A DNA stretch of 16,884 bases from CAZJDV01 sp964544865 (GCA_964544865.1 CAZJDV010000054.1:1-16884), one strand, 5' to 3'. Positions 1 through 8,001 are shown, counted from the first letter of the stretch. Numbers and translations are program-made. Notes: generated by a model not told the origin, from the letters alone.

Positions 1-2
1 CA

Positions 3-662
3 ACAAATCTTCTCGGCTCCACAACTGTCCCTCTTTTGCTGATTGACAACAGCCGATTGTCCAATATGGAACTTCTATCTCACCTTCCCGCAAAGGACCT
101 GGCCTGCATTGCGGACGTATTGGCTGATAGCTTGCCTGGGCACCTAAGCAAAGGCGAGAAGGCGTACCTGGCGCTAAGGCGCGTTGGCAAACCGGCACAC
201 TTCTCGGAAGTGTGCTCGGTGTACAATTCCATGTTTGCAGACGACCCTCCAACAGAGCACAACGTCCTTGCTGTGCTGGACCGAGGGAAGCACGGCATCG
301 TCTGGATCGGCATCAAAGGCACATATGCTCTTCAGGAATGGGGCTACGAGCGTCCGAGCATGGGTCTCCATAAAGCGGTCGCGGAGATAGTGAGGGATCG
401 CTATCGTGAGACTGGACAACCAGTACCGCTGGGAGTAATCACGACGGAACTAGGAAAGTACCGTCGGATTGTGAGTCCCCCTAACGTGCCGCTTGCCGCG
501 GGTATGAATCCGGAGTTGCGACGCCTGTACGGTGATGTGTTCGCACCGATCGACGCTAGTGATACGATCAGGGACGAAAGCGACGCTGACGAGTTGGACA
601 GGGTCCTGCGCGAGTTCGTCAGACCGATCTTAGCCTTGCAATGCGCGCTGCTCGTGGCCTGA
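3..662 (+). CDS. HARE-HTH domain protein, 3' part (5' end outside window)
   Basis: The frame is open from base 3 without a stop, so the gene very probably begins before the window; a TTG at 36 is the first possible start inside it but has no convincing ribosome binding site. About 219 residues are visible. The clearest part is a winged-helix-like segment (KAYLALRRVGKPAHFSEV, then EHNVLAVLDRG, then IVWIGIKGTYAL) matching the pattern of the HARE-HTH domain (HB1, ASXL, restriction endonuclease), a predicted DNA-binding module sometimes fused to sigma-factor-like or restriction proteins. The C-terminal 100 residues have no motif I can name. It ends with TGA at 660-662, convergent with gyrB with a 28-bp gap and no clear hairpin terminator. 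The family assignment rests on the pattern of the domain; the cellular role is unknown. Confidence 0.6.
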   Translation, partial: TNLLGSTTVPLLLIDNSRLSNMELLSHLPAKDLACIADVLADSLPGHLSKGEKAYLALRRVGKPAHFSEVCSVYNSMFADDPPTEHNVLAVLDRGKHGIVWIGIKGTYALQEWGYERPSMGLHKAVAEIVRDRYRETGQPVPLGVITTELGKYRRIVSPPNVPLAAGMNPELRRLYGDVFAPIDASDTIRDESDADELDRVLREFVRPILALQCALLVA

Positions 663-690
663 CCGACAGTTCACACGTGCACCTCCCCCC

Positions 691-2724
691 CTACACATCC
701 AAGTCCTTCACATCGAGCGCGTTGGTTTGGATGAAATTGCGGCGGGGTTCTACTACGTCGCCCATTAGCATCGAGAATATCTCGTCGGCGGAGGCCGCGT
801 CTCCCTGGGCCACCTGCAGCAGCGTGCGGTACTCCGGGTCCATGGTGGTATCCCAGAGCTGGTCGGCGCTCATCTCGCCCAGGCCCTTGTAGCGCTGTAT
901 GCTGGGCTTCGTCTTGCCACCGAACCTCTTGAGGATCTCCTCGCGGTCCGTCTCGCTATAGGCCCATTTGTGCTGCTTGCCCCGGCTGATGCCGTAGAGC
1001 GGCGGCAGGGCCATATACAGGTTGCCGTTGATGATCAGGTCTTTCATGTACCGGAAGAAGAAGGTCAGCAGCAGCGTCCGGATGTGTGAGCCGTCCACGT
1101 CGGCGTCGGTCATTATGATGATGCGATGGTAGCGCAGCTTCTCGACGTCGAAGTCCTCGCCGATGCCCGCGCCGACCGCTATTGTCAGGGCGCGGATCTC
1201 GTCGTTGGCGAGCATCTTCTCCTCGCGGGCCTTCTCCACGTTGAGGATCTTGCCCTTCAGCGGCAGGATGGCCTGGAATACACGATCGCGGCCCATCTTC
1301 GCCGTGCCGCCGGCGGACTCGCCTTCGACCAGGTACAACTCGCAGTTCTCCGGGTTCTTGTCGGAGCAGTCCGCCAGCTTGCCGGGCAGGGAGCCGCCGT
1401 CCATCGCATTCTTGCGGATGATCATGTCCCGGGCCTTGCGCGCCGCCTCCCGCGCCCGCTGCGACGTAAGGCACTTTTCGATGATGCGCCGCGAGTCCTT
1501 GGGGTGGTCTTCGAGGAATACCTGGAGCGCCTCGGCGACCACGGTCTCGACCTGGTTGCGGATCTCGGGGTTGCCCAGCTTGGTCTTGGTCTGGCCCTCG
1601 AACTGCGGGTCGGTCAGCTTGACGCTAACGATGGCGGTCAGCCCCTCGCGCGTATCCTCGCCGGACAGGTTCGAGTTGCCGTTCTTTACGAACTCATTCT
1701 TCTTGGCGTAGTCGTTGATGATGCGGGTCAGCGCCGAGCGGAACCCGGTCAGGTGTGTGCCGCCGTCGGTGGTGTTGATGCAGTTGGCGAACACGAACAC
1801 GGACTCGGTGAAAGCGTCGTGGTACTGCATCGCCACTTCGACCTTGGTCCCGTTGACCTGCTTTTCCACGTATATCGGCGGCTCGTGCAGCACGGTCCGG
1901 GTCGCGTTCAGCGTGGTCACGAACTCGCAGATGCCGCCCTCGAAGCAGAAGCTCACTTCCCTGGAAGGCTTCGGCGCGTCGACCTCCGTCCGCTCCTCGA
2001 CTTCCTCATCCCAGTCCTGGGCTTCTTCATCCTCCTCGACGCCCTTTCCCTCTCTCACCGGCGCGGGCTCCCAGTCAGAGCGGAAGTCGATCCGCAGCCC
2101 CTTGTTCAGGAAGGCCATCTCCTTGAAGCGCTGGGACAGGGTGTTGAAGTCGTACTCGACATCCGGGAAAATCGTGCGGTCGGGCTCGAAGATGACGACG
2201 GTGCCGGACTTCTTGTCCTTCGCGTCCTCCAGGGCCTCCTCCTTGAGCGCCGTTGTCCGCTTGCCCGCGGAGAATTCCTGGTGATAAAGCTTGCCGTAGC
2301 GGCGGACCTCCACGCGGAACCACGAGGATAGGGCGTTGACTACCGAGGCGCCCACGCCGTGGAGACCGCCTGAGACGGTGTAGGCCTTGCCGCCGAACTT
2401 GCCGCCGGCGTGCAGCGTGGTCATCACCGTCTCCACGCCCGACACGCCCGTGGCTTTGTGGGTATCGACAGGAATCCCGCCGCCGTAGTCCTGGACCCGG
2501 ACGCTGCCGTCCTCTCGGATGTGGATGCTGACGCGGTCTCCCCGGCCGGCCATGAACTCGTCGACGCCGTTGTCGACGATCTCGTAGATCAGGTGATGTA
2601 GCCCTCGCTTGTCGGTGCTGCCGATGTACATGCCGGGCCGCTTCCGAACGGCCTCCATGCCCTCCAGCACCTGGATGTCACTTGAGGTGTAGAGCTCCTC
2701 TTTCGCCATTTGTTTCGTGGCCAA
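691..2724 (-). CDS. gyrB: DNA gyrase subunit B
   Basis: GyrB supplies the ATPase and TOPRIM parts of the A2B2 type II topoisomerase that introduces negative supercoils. The 677-residue product has the GHKL ATPase N-box (EIVDNGVDE, residues 48-56), the glycine-rich lid (GGLHGVG, 119-125), the transducer QTKTKLG (378-384), the TOPRIM metal-binding motifs EGESAGG (467-473) and DADVDGSH (540-547), and the C-terminal RYKGLGEM (611-618). Length fits the short GyrB form without the Gram-negative insert. The start is TTG at 2724, chosen because AGGAGA lies 6 nt upstream; the ATG at 2709 has no such site. Residues 221-255 form a very acidic linker (many E and D) between the ATPase and transducer parts, longer than in many GyrBs. 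ParE is the main alternative, but the overall pattern is GyrB-like. gyrA is not in the window. Confidence 0.95.
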   Translation of the reverse strand: MATKQMAKEELYTSSDIQVLEGMEAVRKRPGMYIGSTDKRGLHHLIYEIVDNGVDEFMAGRGDRVSIHIREDGSVRVQDYGGGIPVDTHKATGVSGVETVMTTLHAGGKFGGKAYTVSGGLHGVGASVVNALSSWFRVEVRRYGKLYHQEFSAGKRTTALKEEALEDAKDKKSGTVVIFEPDRTIFPDVEYDFNTLSQRFKEMAFLNKGLRIDFRSDWEPAPVREGKGVEEDEEAQDWDEEVEERTEVDAPKPSREVSFCFEGGICEFVTTLNATRTVLHEPPIYVEKQVNGTKVEVAMQYHDAFTESVFVFANCINTTDGGTHLTGFRSALTRIINDYAKKNEFVKNGNSNLSGEDTREGLTAIVSVKLTDPQFEGQTKTKLGNPEIRNQVETVVAEALQVFLEDHPKDSRRIIEKCLTSQRAREAARKARDMIIRKNAMDGGSLPGKLADCSDKNPENCELYLVEGESAGGTAKMGRDRVFQAILPLKGKILNVEKAREEKMLANDEIRALTIAVGAGIGEDFDVEKLRYHRIIIMTDADVDGSHIRTLLLTFFFRYMKDLIINGNLYMALPPLYGISRGKQHKWAYSETDREEILKRFGGKTKPSIQRYKGLGEMSADQLWDTTMDPEYRTLLQVAQGDAASADEIFSMLMGDVVEPRRNFIQTNALDVKDLDV

Positions 2725-2945
2725 TCTAGTTCTCCTGGTTCGTTGCTAACGGCACGCGCAATCCGCCCAAGGGGCGCTAGAGTTGCGATGACCTGCTAGC
2801 TCGCATATAGTCCCGAGACCGGTCCAGTGCTCCGGCCCCGAGCCGATTAGCTGCTGAGAGAGGAATTGAGGTTGCTTAGGAGGACTCTCGACGCCGATCT
2901 TATCACCCCAGCGAGAGGCGGCCTCAAAGGCCCCGCTCGTCGTTG
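2725..2945 (-). other. Long 5' leader of gyrB
   Basis: About 220 nt separate the predicted gyrB promoter from its TTG start. I see no ORF worth calling, no tRNA and no T-box or other riboswitch motif. Local inverted repeats exist, for example GGCC-TTTGA-GGCC on the minus strand near 2920-2933. The start-proximal end carries the gyrB ribosome binding site AGGAGA. The rest of the gap up to the next promoter (2981-3181) is AT-rich near 2981-3045 and otherwise shows only a short hairpin (GGACGG/CCGTCC, about 3102-3123). Confidence 0.35.
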
Positions 2946-2951
2946 AGATTA

Positions 2952-2980
2952 CTTATAGCTGTACAGCTTTGATTTTTCAA
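2952..2980 (-). promoter_or_regulatory. Predicted sigma70-type promoter of gyrB
   Basis: On the minus strand the sequence reads TTGAAA-N17-TATAAG: five of six bases match in each hexamer at ideal spacing. It lies in an AT-rich patch about 230 bp upstream of gyrB and nothing else on that strand could use it. The 17-nt spacer contains a perfect 12-bp palindrome, described separately. Confidence 0.6.
2958..2969. promoter_or_regulatory. 12-bp palindrome inside gyrB promoter (possible operator)
   Basis: AGCTGTACAGCT is perfectly self-complementary and fills most of the spacer between the -35 and -10 hexamers, where a bound dimeric repressor would block RNA polymerase. The core CTGTACAG recalls CTGT/ACAG half sites of some LexA-like operators but lacks their usual central spacing. 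That it is an operator is inference from position and symmetry. Confidence 0.3.
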
Positions 2981-3181
2981 GGCGTTTACACCCTATTATT
3001 TTACCATTTTCTAAGACGGAAATCAAATCCACAAATGAGAGGGCTGGCTTATCCGGTTATGTTCTCCTGACCGCGTTCCGCGACGCTTCGACCAGATCGG
3101 AACGGACGGATACTCCACCCGTCCTTCCAGAGCCTATCGAGGCAGAGGCGGTATGGCCGGCCGTCAGAGTTTGAACGCCCG

Positions 3182-3210
3182 TTGACAAACCCTTTGCATC
3201 GTGCTTTCAT
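3182..3210 (+). promoter_or_regulatory. Predicted promoter of the B12 riboswitch/btu operon
   Basis: A perfect -35 hexamer TTGACA (3182-3187) is followed after 17 nt by a weaker -10, TTTCAT (3205-3210, four of six). Transcription would start near 3217, just upstream of the riboswitch fold. Confidence 0.5.
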
Positions 3211-3239
3211 GTCACCTGGATTCAATCGTCTAGCGCAGA

Positions 3240-3430
3240 TTAGCAAAACCGAATATGAGGCGCGGGTGTCTGGGCCGGGGACGATGCTCCCCAATCAGGC
3301 GCATGGAGAGGAAGCCGGTCAAAGTCCGGCACTGTCCCGCAACGGTAGGTCCCGATATGTATCGGGACGAGTCCGATCGACTCCCCTCGCCGATGTCGTA
3401 GGCCTTCGAGGAAAGGTACGGGCGTGGGCA
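3240..3430 (+). promoter_or_regulatory. Cobalamin (adenosylcobalamin) riboswitch
   Basis: The hallmark B12-box region is present: GCCGGTCAAAGTCCGGC (about 3315-3331) followed by CACTGTCCCGCAACGGTA (about 3331-3348). Upstream, GTGTCTG pairs with CAGGCGC around an inner GGGGA/TCCCC hairpin, as in the P3 arm, and ATGGAGAGGAAGCC corresponds to the usual conserved purine-rich junction. Two GTCCCGAT/ATCGGGAC arms (about 3349-3368) form the next helix. The fold precedes an intrinsic terminator and a corrinoid-transport operon, which fits a transcriptional off-switch. The outer limits are approximate. Confidence 0.92.
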
Positions 3431-3440
3431 GTCTTGAGTT

Positions 3441-3473
3441 AGCCCTGCATCCAACTCGGAGCAGGGCTTTTTT
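3441..3473 (+). terminator. Intrinsic terminator (riboswitch expression platform)
   Basis: The arms AGCCCTGC (3441-3448) and GCAGGGCT (3461-3468) form an 8-bp stem with a 12-nt loop, followed by six T. It sits between the B12 aptamer and the btuF start. GGGC at 3426-3429 can pair with GCCC at 3442-3445 and so break the terminator stem, a plausible antiterminator when B12 is absent; that alternative pairing is inference. Confidence 0.85.
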
Positions 3474-3548
3474 GTTGCCCGCTCCGATCCGTGGACTCCG
3501 TTGCTCGAAGGCGCGAGCAGTCAGAATCCCAGGGATGGAGGTCATGGA

Positions 3549-4538
3549 ATGAGTTTCCTACATCGAGCCGGCGTATTGACAGTGATTGCGGCACTGCTGA
3601 TTCTCGCGGGTGCGGCTTGCGCCGACGAAGGCCCGGGGACCGTTGCCCTGACGGCTACCGCAAGTTCCGCGCCGACCTCGCCCCCTGAGTCCGCCGCGAC
3701 GCCCGCGCCCACCGCCACACCCACCGCGGAGCCGGTCGCTGCGATTTTCCCCTTCACCGTAACCGGAAGCAACGGCAACGAGATAACCTTCGAGGAGCCG
3801 CCGGAGCGGATCGTTGCCATCGACTCGGCGGTGGTCGAGACTCTCTTCGCCATAGGTGAGGGTCACCGTCTAGTCGGTACTCACGACTTCGTATCCTACC
3901 CGCCTGAGGCCAGGGATATCCCCCGGCTCGGCGGCGCGTTCAATCTCAACTTCGAGGCGACCTTGGGCCTGGACTCCGACCTGGTGTTCGTATTCTCCGA
4001 GGGGCCGGTGGTGGAGCTCGAGAGGCTTGGCCTGAGGGTCCTATATCTCCAGAGCGTGAACGACGACTTTAGGAGGGTCTCCGACAACATCAGGATGTGG
4101 GGACGGATCGTCGGCAATCCCAGCGCCGCGGAGATCGTCGCCTTCAGCTTCGACTCGCGCGTGGCCCGATTGGAGAGGGCGATGGCAGGCCGCGACGACG
4201 GGCCGAGCGTCTTCCAGGACGAGGGCGAGCTGTGGACCCCTGGACCGGACACCCTGATCGGAGAGGTCTTCAGGCTGCTGAAGCTCCAGAACATCGCCCA
4301 CGACGTCTCGGGGTACGCGCAGCTCAGCCCGGAGGTGATCGTCGAGCGCAGCCCCCAAATCGTCATCGCCTCATACGGCGACAATATCAGCACCAATCCC
4401 GCGTTCGCGGAGATGCCCGCCGTAAAGAATAAGCGCATCTTCATACCTGAAGCCGACGTGCTCAGCATCCCCGGACCGCGGTACATCGACGGTATCGAGG
4501 CCCTGGCCAGTTGGATTTATCAGGGCCTGTTCGACTAG
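3549..4538 (+). CDS. btuF: Corrinoid ABC transporter substrate-binding lipoprotein (BtuF-like)
   Basis: This is a class III periplasmic-binding protein that would capture B12 or related corrinoids outside the membrane and pass them to BtuCD. The ATG at 3549 is preferred because GGAGG (3537-3541) lies 7 nt upstream; an upstream TTG (3501) in the same frame lacks one. The 329-residue product starts with a hydrophobic signal (residues 8-20) ending LAGAAC, an imperfect lipobox with Cys24 as probable lipid anchor, then a Thr/Ala/Pro-rich linker (about 30-62). The binding domain has the family features PPERIVAID, GLDSDLVFVF and a C-terminal PGPRYIDGIEALASWIY. It is the first gene after the B12 riboswitch, 12 bp before btuC. 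Haem or iron-siderophore binding proteins share this fold, but the riboswitch and cobQ point to corrinoids. Confidence 0.85.
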   Translation: MSFLHRAGVLTVIAALLILAGAACADEGPGTVALTATASSAPTSPPESAATPAPTATPTAEPVAAIFPFTVTGSNGNEITFEEPPERIVAIDSAVVETLFAIGEGHRLVGTHDFVSYPPEARDIPRLGGAFNLNFEATLGLDSDLVFVFSEGPVVELERLGLRVLYLQSVNDDFRRVSDNIRMWGRIVGNPSAAEIVAFSFDSRVARLERAMAGRDDGPSVFQDEGELWTPGPDTLIGEVFRLLKLQNIAHDVSGYAQLSPEVIVERSPQIVIASYGDNISTNPAFAEMPAVKNKRIFIPEADVLSIPGPRYIDGIEALASWIYQGLFD

Positions 4539-4550
4539 GATTCCAGCAAC

Positions 4551-5642
4551 TTGAGCAGACTGCCCCTCACCAGGAACGCCCCAACCATCGACTACGCCGT
4601 ACGCAGGAGAGTCGGCCTGGTCTACCCGTGGCGCCGTTTCGCCGTCGGCGCCGGGTTGGTGGCCGTCATCGGCATCTTGGCGTCGGGCGTCGGGTCCGTC
4701 GGAATTCCGCCGTTGACGGTGATCGAGATCGTCGCGTCCAGGGCGCCGCTTGTGGACATCGCCCAGAGCTGGCCGGACACCTGGGACACCATAATATGGC
4801 AGCTTCGTCTCCCACGTATCGCCCTCGCCGGCATCGTGGGGGCCGCCCTGGCCATGTCGGGGGCGACATACCAGGGTCTGTTTCGCAACCCGCTGGCGGA
4901 CCCATACCTGATAGGCGTGGCGTCGGGGGCCGGCCTGGGCGCAACCATTGTCCTGGTGACAGGGGTGCCATCGCACTACGCCGGCGTGAGTCTGCTGCCG
5001 GTAGCCGCCTTCGCCGGCGCCATCGGCGCGGTGGCCATCGCCTATGTCGTCGCCCGCAGCTCGGAAGGGTTGCCCCTGACGACACTGATACTGGCGGGGG
5101 TGGCCGTCGCGTCTCTCGCCGGCGCGGCCGGCGCTCTGCTCATGATCCGCAGCGACCCGGACCTGCGGCCCGTCCTGAGCTGGCTCCTGGGGGGCTTCGC
5201 GTCGTCCCAGTGGAAGCACAGCGCGCTAATGCTGCCGTACCTGCTGCCAAGCGTCGTGCTGGTCCTGGCTTACGGCCGCGTCCTCAACGTGCTCCAGCTC
5301 AACGAGGATCACGCGCGGCAACTCGGGGTGAACCTTGCCCGAACCAAGATGGTCCTCATCGTGGCCGCATCCCTGGCGACAGCGGCGGCCGTCTCTTTCA
5401 GCGGACTCATCGGGTTCGTGGGGCTGATCGCCCCCCACACCGTGCGCCTCCTCTGGGGCGTGGACTACCGGGCGCTGTTGCCGATGGCCGCCGTCGTAGG
5501 CGCCGGATTCCTCATCGTGGCGGACCTGGCGGCGCGAACGGTAGTAAGCCCGTCGGAGCTGCCCGTCGGCATCGTAACGGCCTTCTGTGGAGCGCCGTTC
5601 TTCCTGTACCTGCTGAGGCGCCGCCGCAGCGTTCAGATGTAA
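4551..5642 (+). CDS. btuC: Corrinoid ABC transporter permease (BtuC/FecCD family)
   Basis: This is the membrane channel subunit of the importer, 363 residues with about ten hydrophobic segments, a usual length for the family. Family signatures are RLPRIALAGIVGAALAMSGA (about residues 85-104), TYQGLFRNPLADPYLIGVASGAGLG shortly after, WLLGGF in the middle, and the coupling-helix region GLIGFVGLIAPHTVRLLWG, which contacts the ATPase. The only usable start near the 5' end is TTG at 4551, four codons after the btuF stop in the same frame; its ribosome binding site is weak, so translation may depend on coupling to btuF. It lies between btuF and btuD in the usual F-C-D order. The specificity for B12 comes from context. 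Confidence 0.9.
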   Translation: MSRLPLTRNAPTIDYAVRRRVGLVYPWRRFAVGAGLVAVIGILASGVGSVGIPPLTVIEIVASRAPLVDIAQSWPDTWDTIIWQLRLPRIALAGIVGAALAMSGATYQGLFRNPLADPYLIGVASGAGLGATIVLVTGVPSHYAGVSLLPVAAFAGAIGAVAIAYVVARSSEGLPLTTLILAGVAVASLAGAAGALLMIRSDPDLRPVLSWLLGGFASSQWKHSALMLPYLLPSVVLVLAYGRVLNVLQLNEDHARQLGVNLARTKMVLIVAASLATAAAVSFSGLIGFVGLIAPHTVRLLWGVDYRALLPMAAVVGAGFLIVADLAARTVVSPSELPVGIVTAFCGAPFFLYLLRRRRSVQM

Positions 5643-5695
5643 GAGAGGGACTCACCGCGAAGCACGCTGAGATCGCGGAGGCAGAGCAGAGAAAC

Positions 5696-6487
5696 ATGTT
5701 GGTCGTCGATAACATACACTTCGCTTATCGGGCCGCCCCCGTGCTCGACGGGCTCGGCCTGGAGGTCGGCCGAGGGGAGATCGTCGGAGTCGTGGGGCCA
5801 AACGGCTCCGGGAAAACGACGCTCCTCCGCCTCATCAGCGGTGTCCTACGCCCCTCCGACGGCCGCATCCGCATCGACACACAGGACTTGGCGGAGCTCT
5901 CCCCGTCTCGACTGGCGCGCCTGATAGCCGTCGTTCCCCAGAACCCGGCGCTGCCCGACGGCTTCACGGTCCTCGACCTCGTCCTCATGGCGCGCAATCC
6001 GCACCTCAAGCTCCTGCAGTGGGAGGGCCAGGCCGATCTGGACCTCGCCGCCCGCGCCTTGGAGGCCACCGAGACCCTGGACCTGGCGGACCGGCCCCTC
6101 GGTAACGTGTCCGAGGGTGAGCGGCAGCGGGCCATGGTGGCAATGGCGCTCGCGCAGGAAACCCCGGTGCTGCTCCTTGACGAGCCAACCTCGAACCTCG
6201 ACCTCGCGCATCAGACCGGGGTCATGGACATGGTGGCGCGCGTGGTCAGAGAGCGAGGCACGGCCTGCCTGGTGGCGATGCACGACCTGACGCTGGCGGC
6301 CCAGTACTGCAGCCGCCTGGTTTTACTTACAGATGGCAGCGCCTTCGCCGACGGACCGCCTGCGGAGGTGCTGACGGCCCGGAACATCGCAGCGGCCTAT
6401 GGGACCGAGGTGTTCGTACTGTCCCATCCCCAGGGAGGCACTCCGGTCGTGCTGCCGGCAGGGGAAGGGGGGGAGGGTACGGGGTAA
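5696..6487 (+). CDS. btuD: Corrinoid ABC transporter ATP-binding protein (BtuD/FecE-like)
   Basis: This ATPase powers uptake through BtuC. The 263-residue product has Walker A GPNGSGKTT (about residues 33-41), Q-loop VVPQNP, signature VSEGERQR (a degenerate LSGGQ, with E replacing the second Gly-Gln pair), Walker B VLLLDEPTSNLD and the switch His in AMHDL. The ATG at 5696 is chosen because homology begins immediately after it; the frame stays open far upstream, but there it overlaps btuC and makes no sense as protein. GGAGG at 5677-5681 is 14 nt away, so the ribosome binding site is suboptimal. It follows btuC by 53 bp. The 3' end runs into a G-rich tandem repeat that encodes its last residues (GEGGEGTG). 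Confidence 0.9.
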   Translation: MLVVDNIHFAYRAAPVLDGLGLEVGRGEIVGVVGPNGSGKTTLLRLISGVLRPSDGRIRIDTQDLAELSPSRLARLIAVVPQNPALPDGFTVLDLVLMARNPHLKLLQWEGQADLDLAARALEATETLDLADRPLGNVSEGERQRAMVAMALAQETPVLLLDEPTSNLDLAHQTGVMDMVARVVRERGTACLVAMHDLTLAAQYCSRLVLLTDGSAFADGPPAEVLTARNIAAAYGTEVFVLSHPQGGTPVVLPAGEGGEGTG

Positions 6488-6525
6488 AGGGGCCAGGGTA
6501 TGGGGTAAAGGGGCCGGGGTACGGG
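6475..6525 (+). repeat. 21-bp G-rich tandem repeat (2.4 copies)
   Basis: Two full 21-bp units (6475-6495 and 6496-6516) and a 9-bp partial unit share the pattern GGGTAYGGGGTAAAGGGGCC. The repeat starts within the last codons of btuD and fills most of the gap to cobQ. The regularly spaced runs of three or four G fit a G-quadruplex motif on the coding strand. Confidence 0.75.
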
Positions 6526-6546
6526 AAACGAGACGGGGCGCGCGTC

Positions 6547-8001
6547 ATGAGGGCTAGAACGATCATGGTGCAGGGCACCGGCTCCTCGGTCGGCAAGAGC
6601 CTGCTGGCCACCGCCCTGTGCCGCATCTTCCACCAGGACGGGTACAATGTCGCCCCGTTCAAGGCCCAGAACATGTCCCTGAACTCCTTTGTCACCGCGG
6701 GCGGGGCCGAGATCGGACGCTCCCAGGCGGTCCAGGCGCAGGCGGCCGGCTTGCTGCCCACGGCGGACATGAATCCCGTGCTGCTCAAGCCGGAGGCCGA
6801 CCACCGCTCCCAGCTCATCGTCATGGGAAGTCCCGTCAGCAACTACGAATCGAAGAATTTCGACCGGCCGAGGCACGGACTCTGGGAGTTCGTCGCAAGC
6901 TCGCCGGTCAGGCTGCGCTCGGAGTTCGACGTGGTGGTGATCGAGGGTGCGGGCAGCCCGGCGGAGATAAACCTGCGTCGCGGCGACATCGATAAGGGCG
7001 GGTTATTCGCCTCCCTGTACGGCACGGCCATGCTCCTGTCTCCCGAGGAAAGGGATCTCGTGGCGGGCACCGTCATCAACAAGTTCCGCGGCGACGTTTC
7101 CGTTCTCTTGCCAGGTCTCGGCAGGTTGGAGGATCTGACCGGAGTGCCCGTCCTGGGCGTCGTACCCTACTTCGACGACATTTACGTCCCCGAGGAGGAC
7201 TCGCCCAGCAGCAAGAGCATGGAGCGCGTGGACGGTGCCCCGCTGGACGTGGCGGTAATCGCTCTGCCCCGCATATCCAACTTTGACGACTTCGACCCCC
7301 TGTCGCAGGAGCCGGGGGTAGGGCTGCGCTACGTGCGCTCGCCGGAGCAGTTGGGCAGGCCCGACATGGTCATCATTCCCGGCACAAAGACCACGACAGC
7401 CGACCTGGGCCACCTGCGAAGGACCGGGCTCGCGGGCAAGATCATCCCGCTGGCCGCAGACGGCGTCGCCGTCGTCGGTATATGCGGCGGTCTCCAGATG
7501 CTGGGCCGGACGGTCCTCGACCCCGACCGCGTCGAGTCGGACGGCCCCAGCGTGGCCGGCCTGGAGCTATTGCCGGTCGTCACCAGGTTCGACGGCCATA
7601 AGGGGACCCACCAGGTCGCCGGCCGGGTCATCGCCGATCACGGACTGCTGAAAGGCGCTCAGGGGCTGGAGTACGACGGCTACTCGATACACATGGGGTC
7701 CTCGGTTGGATCGGAGCACCATCCCTTCGCCCTTACCAGTCGCTCTGGCGTCACGGCAGAGCTCGGAGACGGGGCCATCAGCGACGACGGATGGGTGCTG
7801 GGCACCTATGTGCACGGCATCTTCCATAACGCGGAGTTCCAGCGCATCGTGCTGCTGCGCGTGGCCGAAAGAAAGGGCGTCTCTCTACCGCCTGGGGACC
7901 ACGAGTTCTCCCAGTTGGCGGAGTACGACAAGCTTGCGGACCTATTCAGGGCCAACCTGGACATGGACGCCGTCTACCGAATTACCGGCCTGAAGGGATA
8001 G
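6547..8001 (+). CDS. cobQ: Cobyric acid synthase (CobQ/CbiP), with internal deletion
   Basis: CobQ amidates four side chains of adenosylcobyrinic acid a,c-diamide using glutamine and ATP, giving adenosylcobyric acid. The 484-residue product has the N-terminal synthetase P-loop variant GTGSSVGKS (10-18), APFKAQNMSLNS, MNPVLLKP and EGAGSPAEINLR (133-144), and a C-terminal class I glutamine amidotransferase with Cys314 in GICGGLQ and His424 in TYVHGIF. Compared with the family pattern, the stretch between EINLR and GDIDKGG is about 19 residues too short: the usual DIVNM motif and the following strand are missing, in frame. The enzyme may be impaired or altered. It is the last gene of the riboswitch-controlled operon, 59 bp after btuD; its ribosome binding site is poor. 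Identity is certain, activity is not. Confidence 0.93.
   Translation: MRARTIMVQGTGSSVGKSLLATALCRIFHQDGYNVAPFKAQNMSLNSFVTAGGAEIGRSQAVQAQAAGLLPTADMNPVLLKPEADHRSQLIVMGSPVSNYESKNFDRPRHGLWEFVASSPVRLRSEFDVVVIEGAGSPAEINLRRGDIDKGGLFASLYGTAMLLSPEERDLVAGTVINKFRGDVSVLLPGLGRLEDLTGVPVLGVVPYFDDIYVPEEDSPSSKSMERVDGAPLDVAVIALPRISNFDDFDPLSQEPGVGLRYVRSPEQLGRPDMVIIPGTKTTTADLGHLRRTGLAGKIIPLAADGVAVVGICGGLQMLGRTVLDPDRVESDGPSVAGLELLPVVTRFDGHKGTHQVAGRVIADHGLLKGAQGLEYDGYSIHMGSSVGSEHHPFALTSRSGVTAELGDGAISDDGWVLGTYVHGIFHNAEFQRIVLLRVAERKGVSLPPGDHEFSQLAEYDKLADLFRANLDMDAVYRITGLKG

Noticed and set aside
1126..2331. A 401-codon plus-strand frame opposite gyrB
   Set aside because: It is antisense to unambiguous gyrB coding sequence in high-GC DNA, where such frames arise from codon bias; no domain is recognisable.
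3049..3294. A minus-strand frame in the gap upstream of the B12 riboswitch
   Set aside because: It overlaps the riboswitch and its promoter on the opposite strand and shows no family features.
4511..5695. A long open frame running through btuC into btuD as one 658-residue protein
   Set aside because: The part before 5696 is arginine- and proline-rich shadow of btuC in another frame; recognisable ABC ATPase sequence begins only at 5696.
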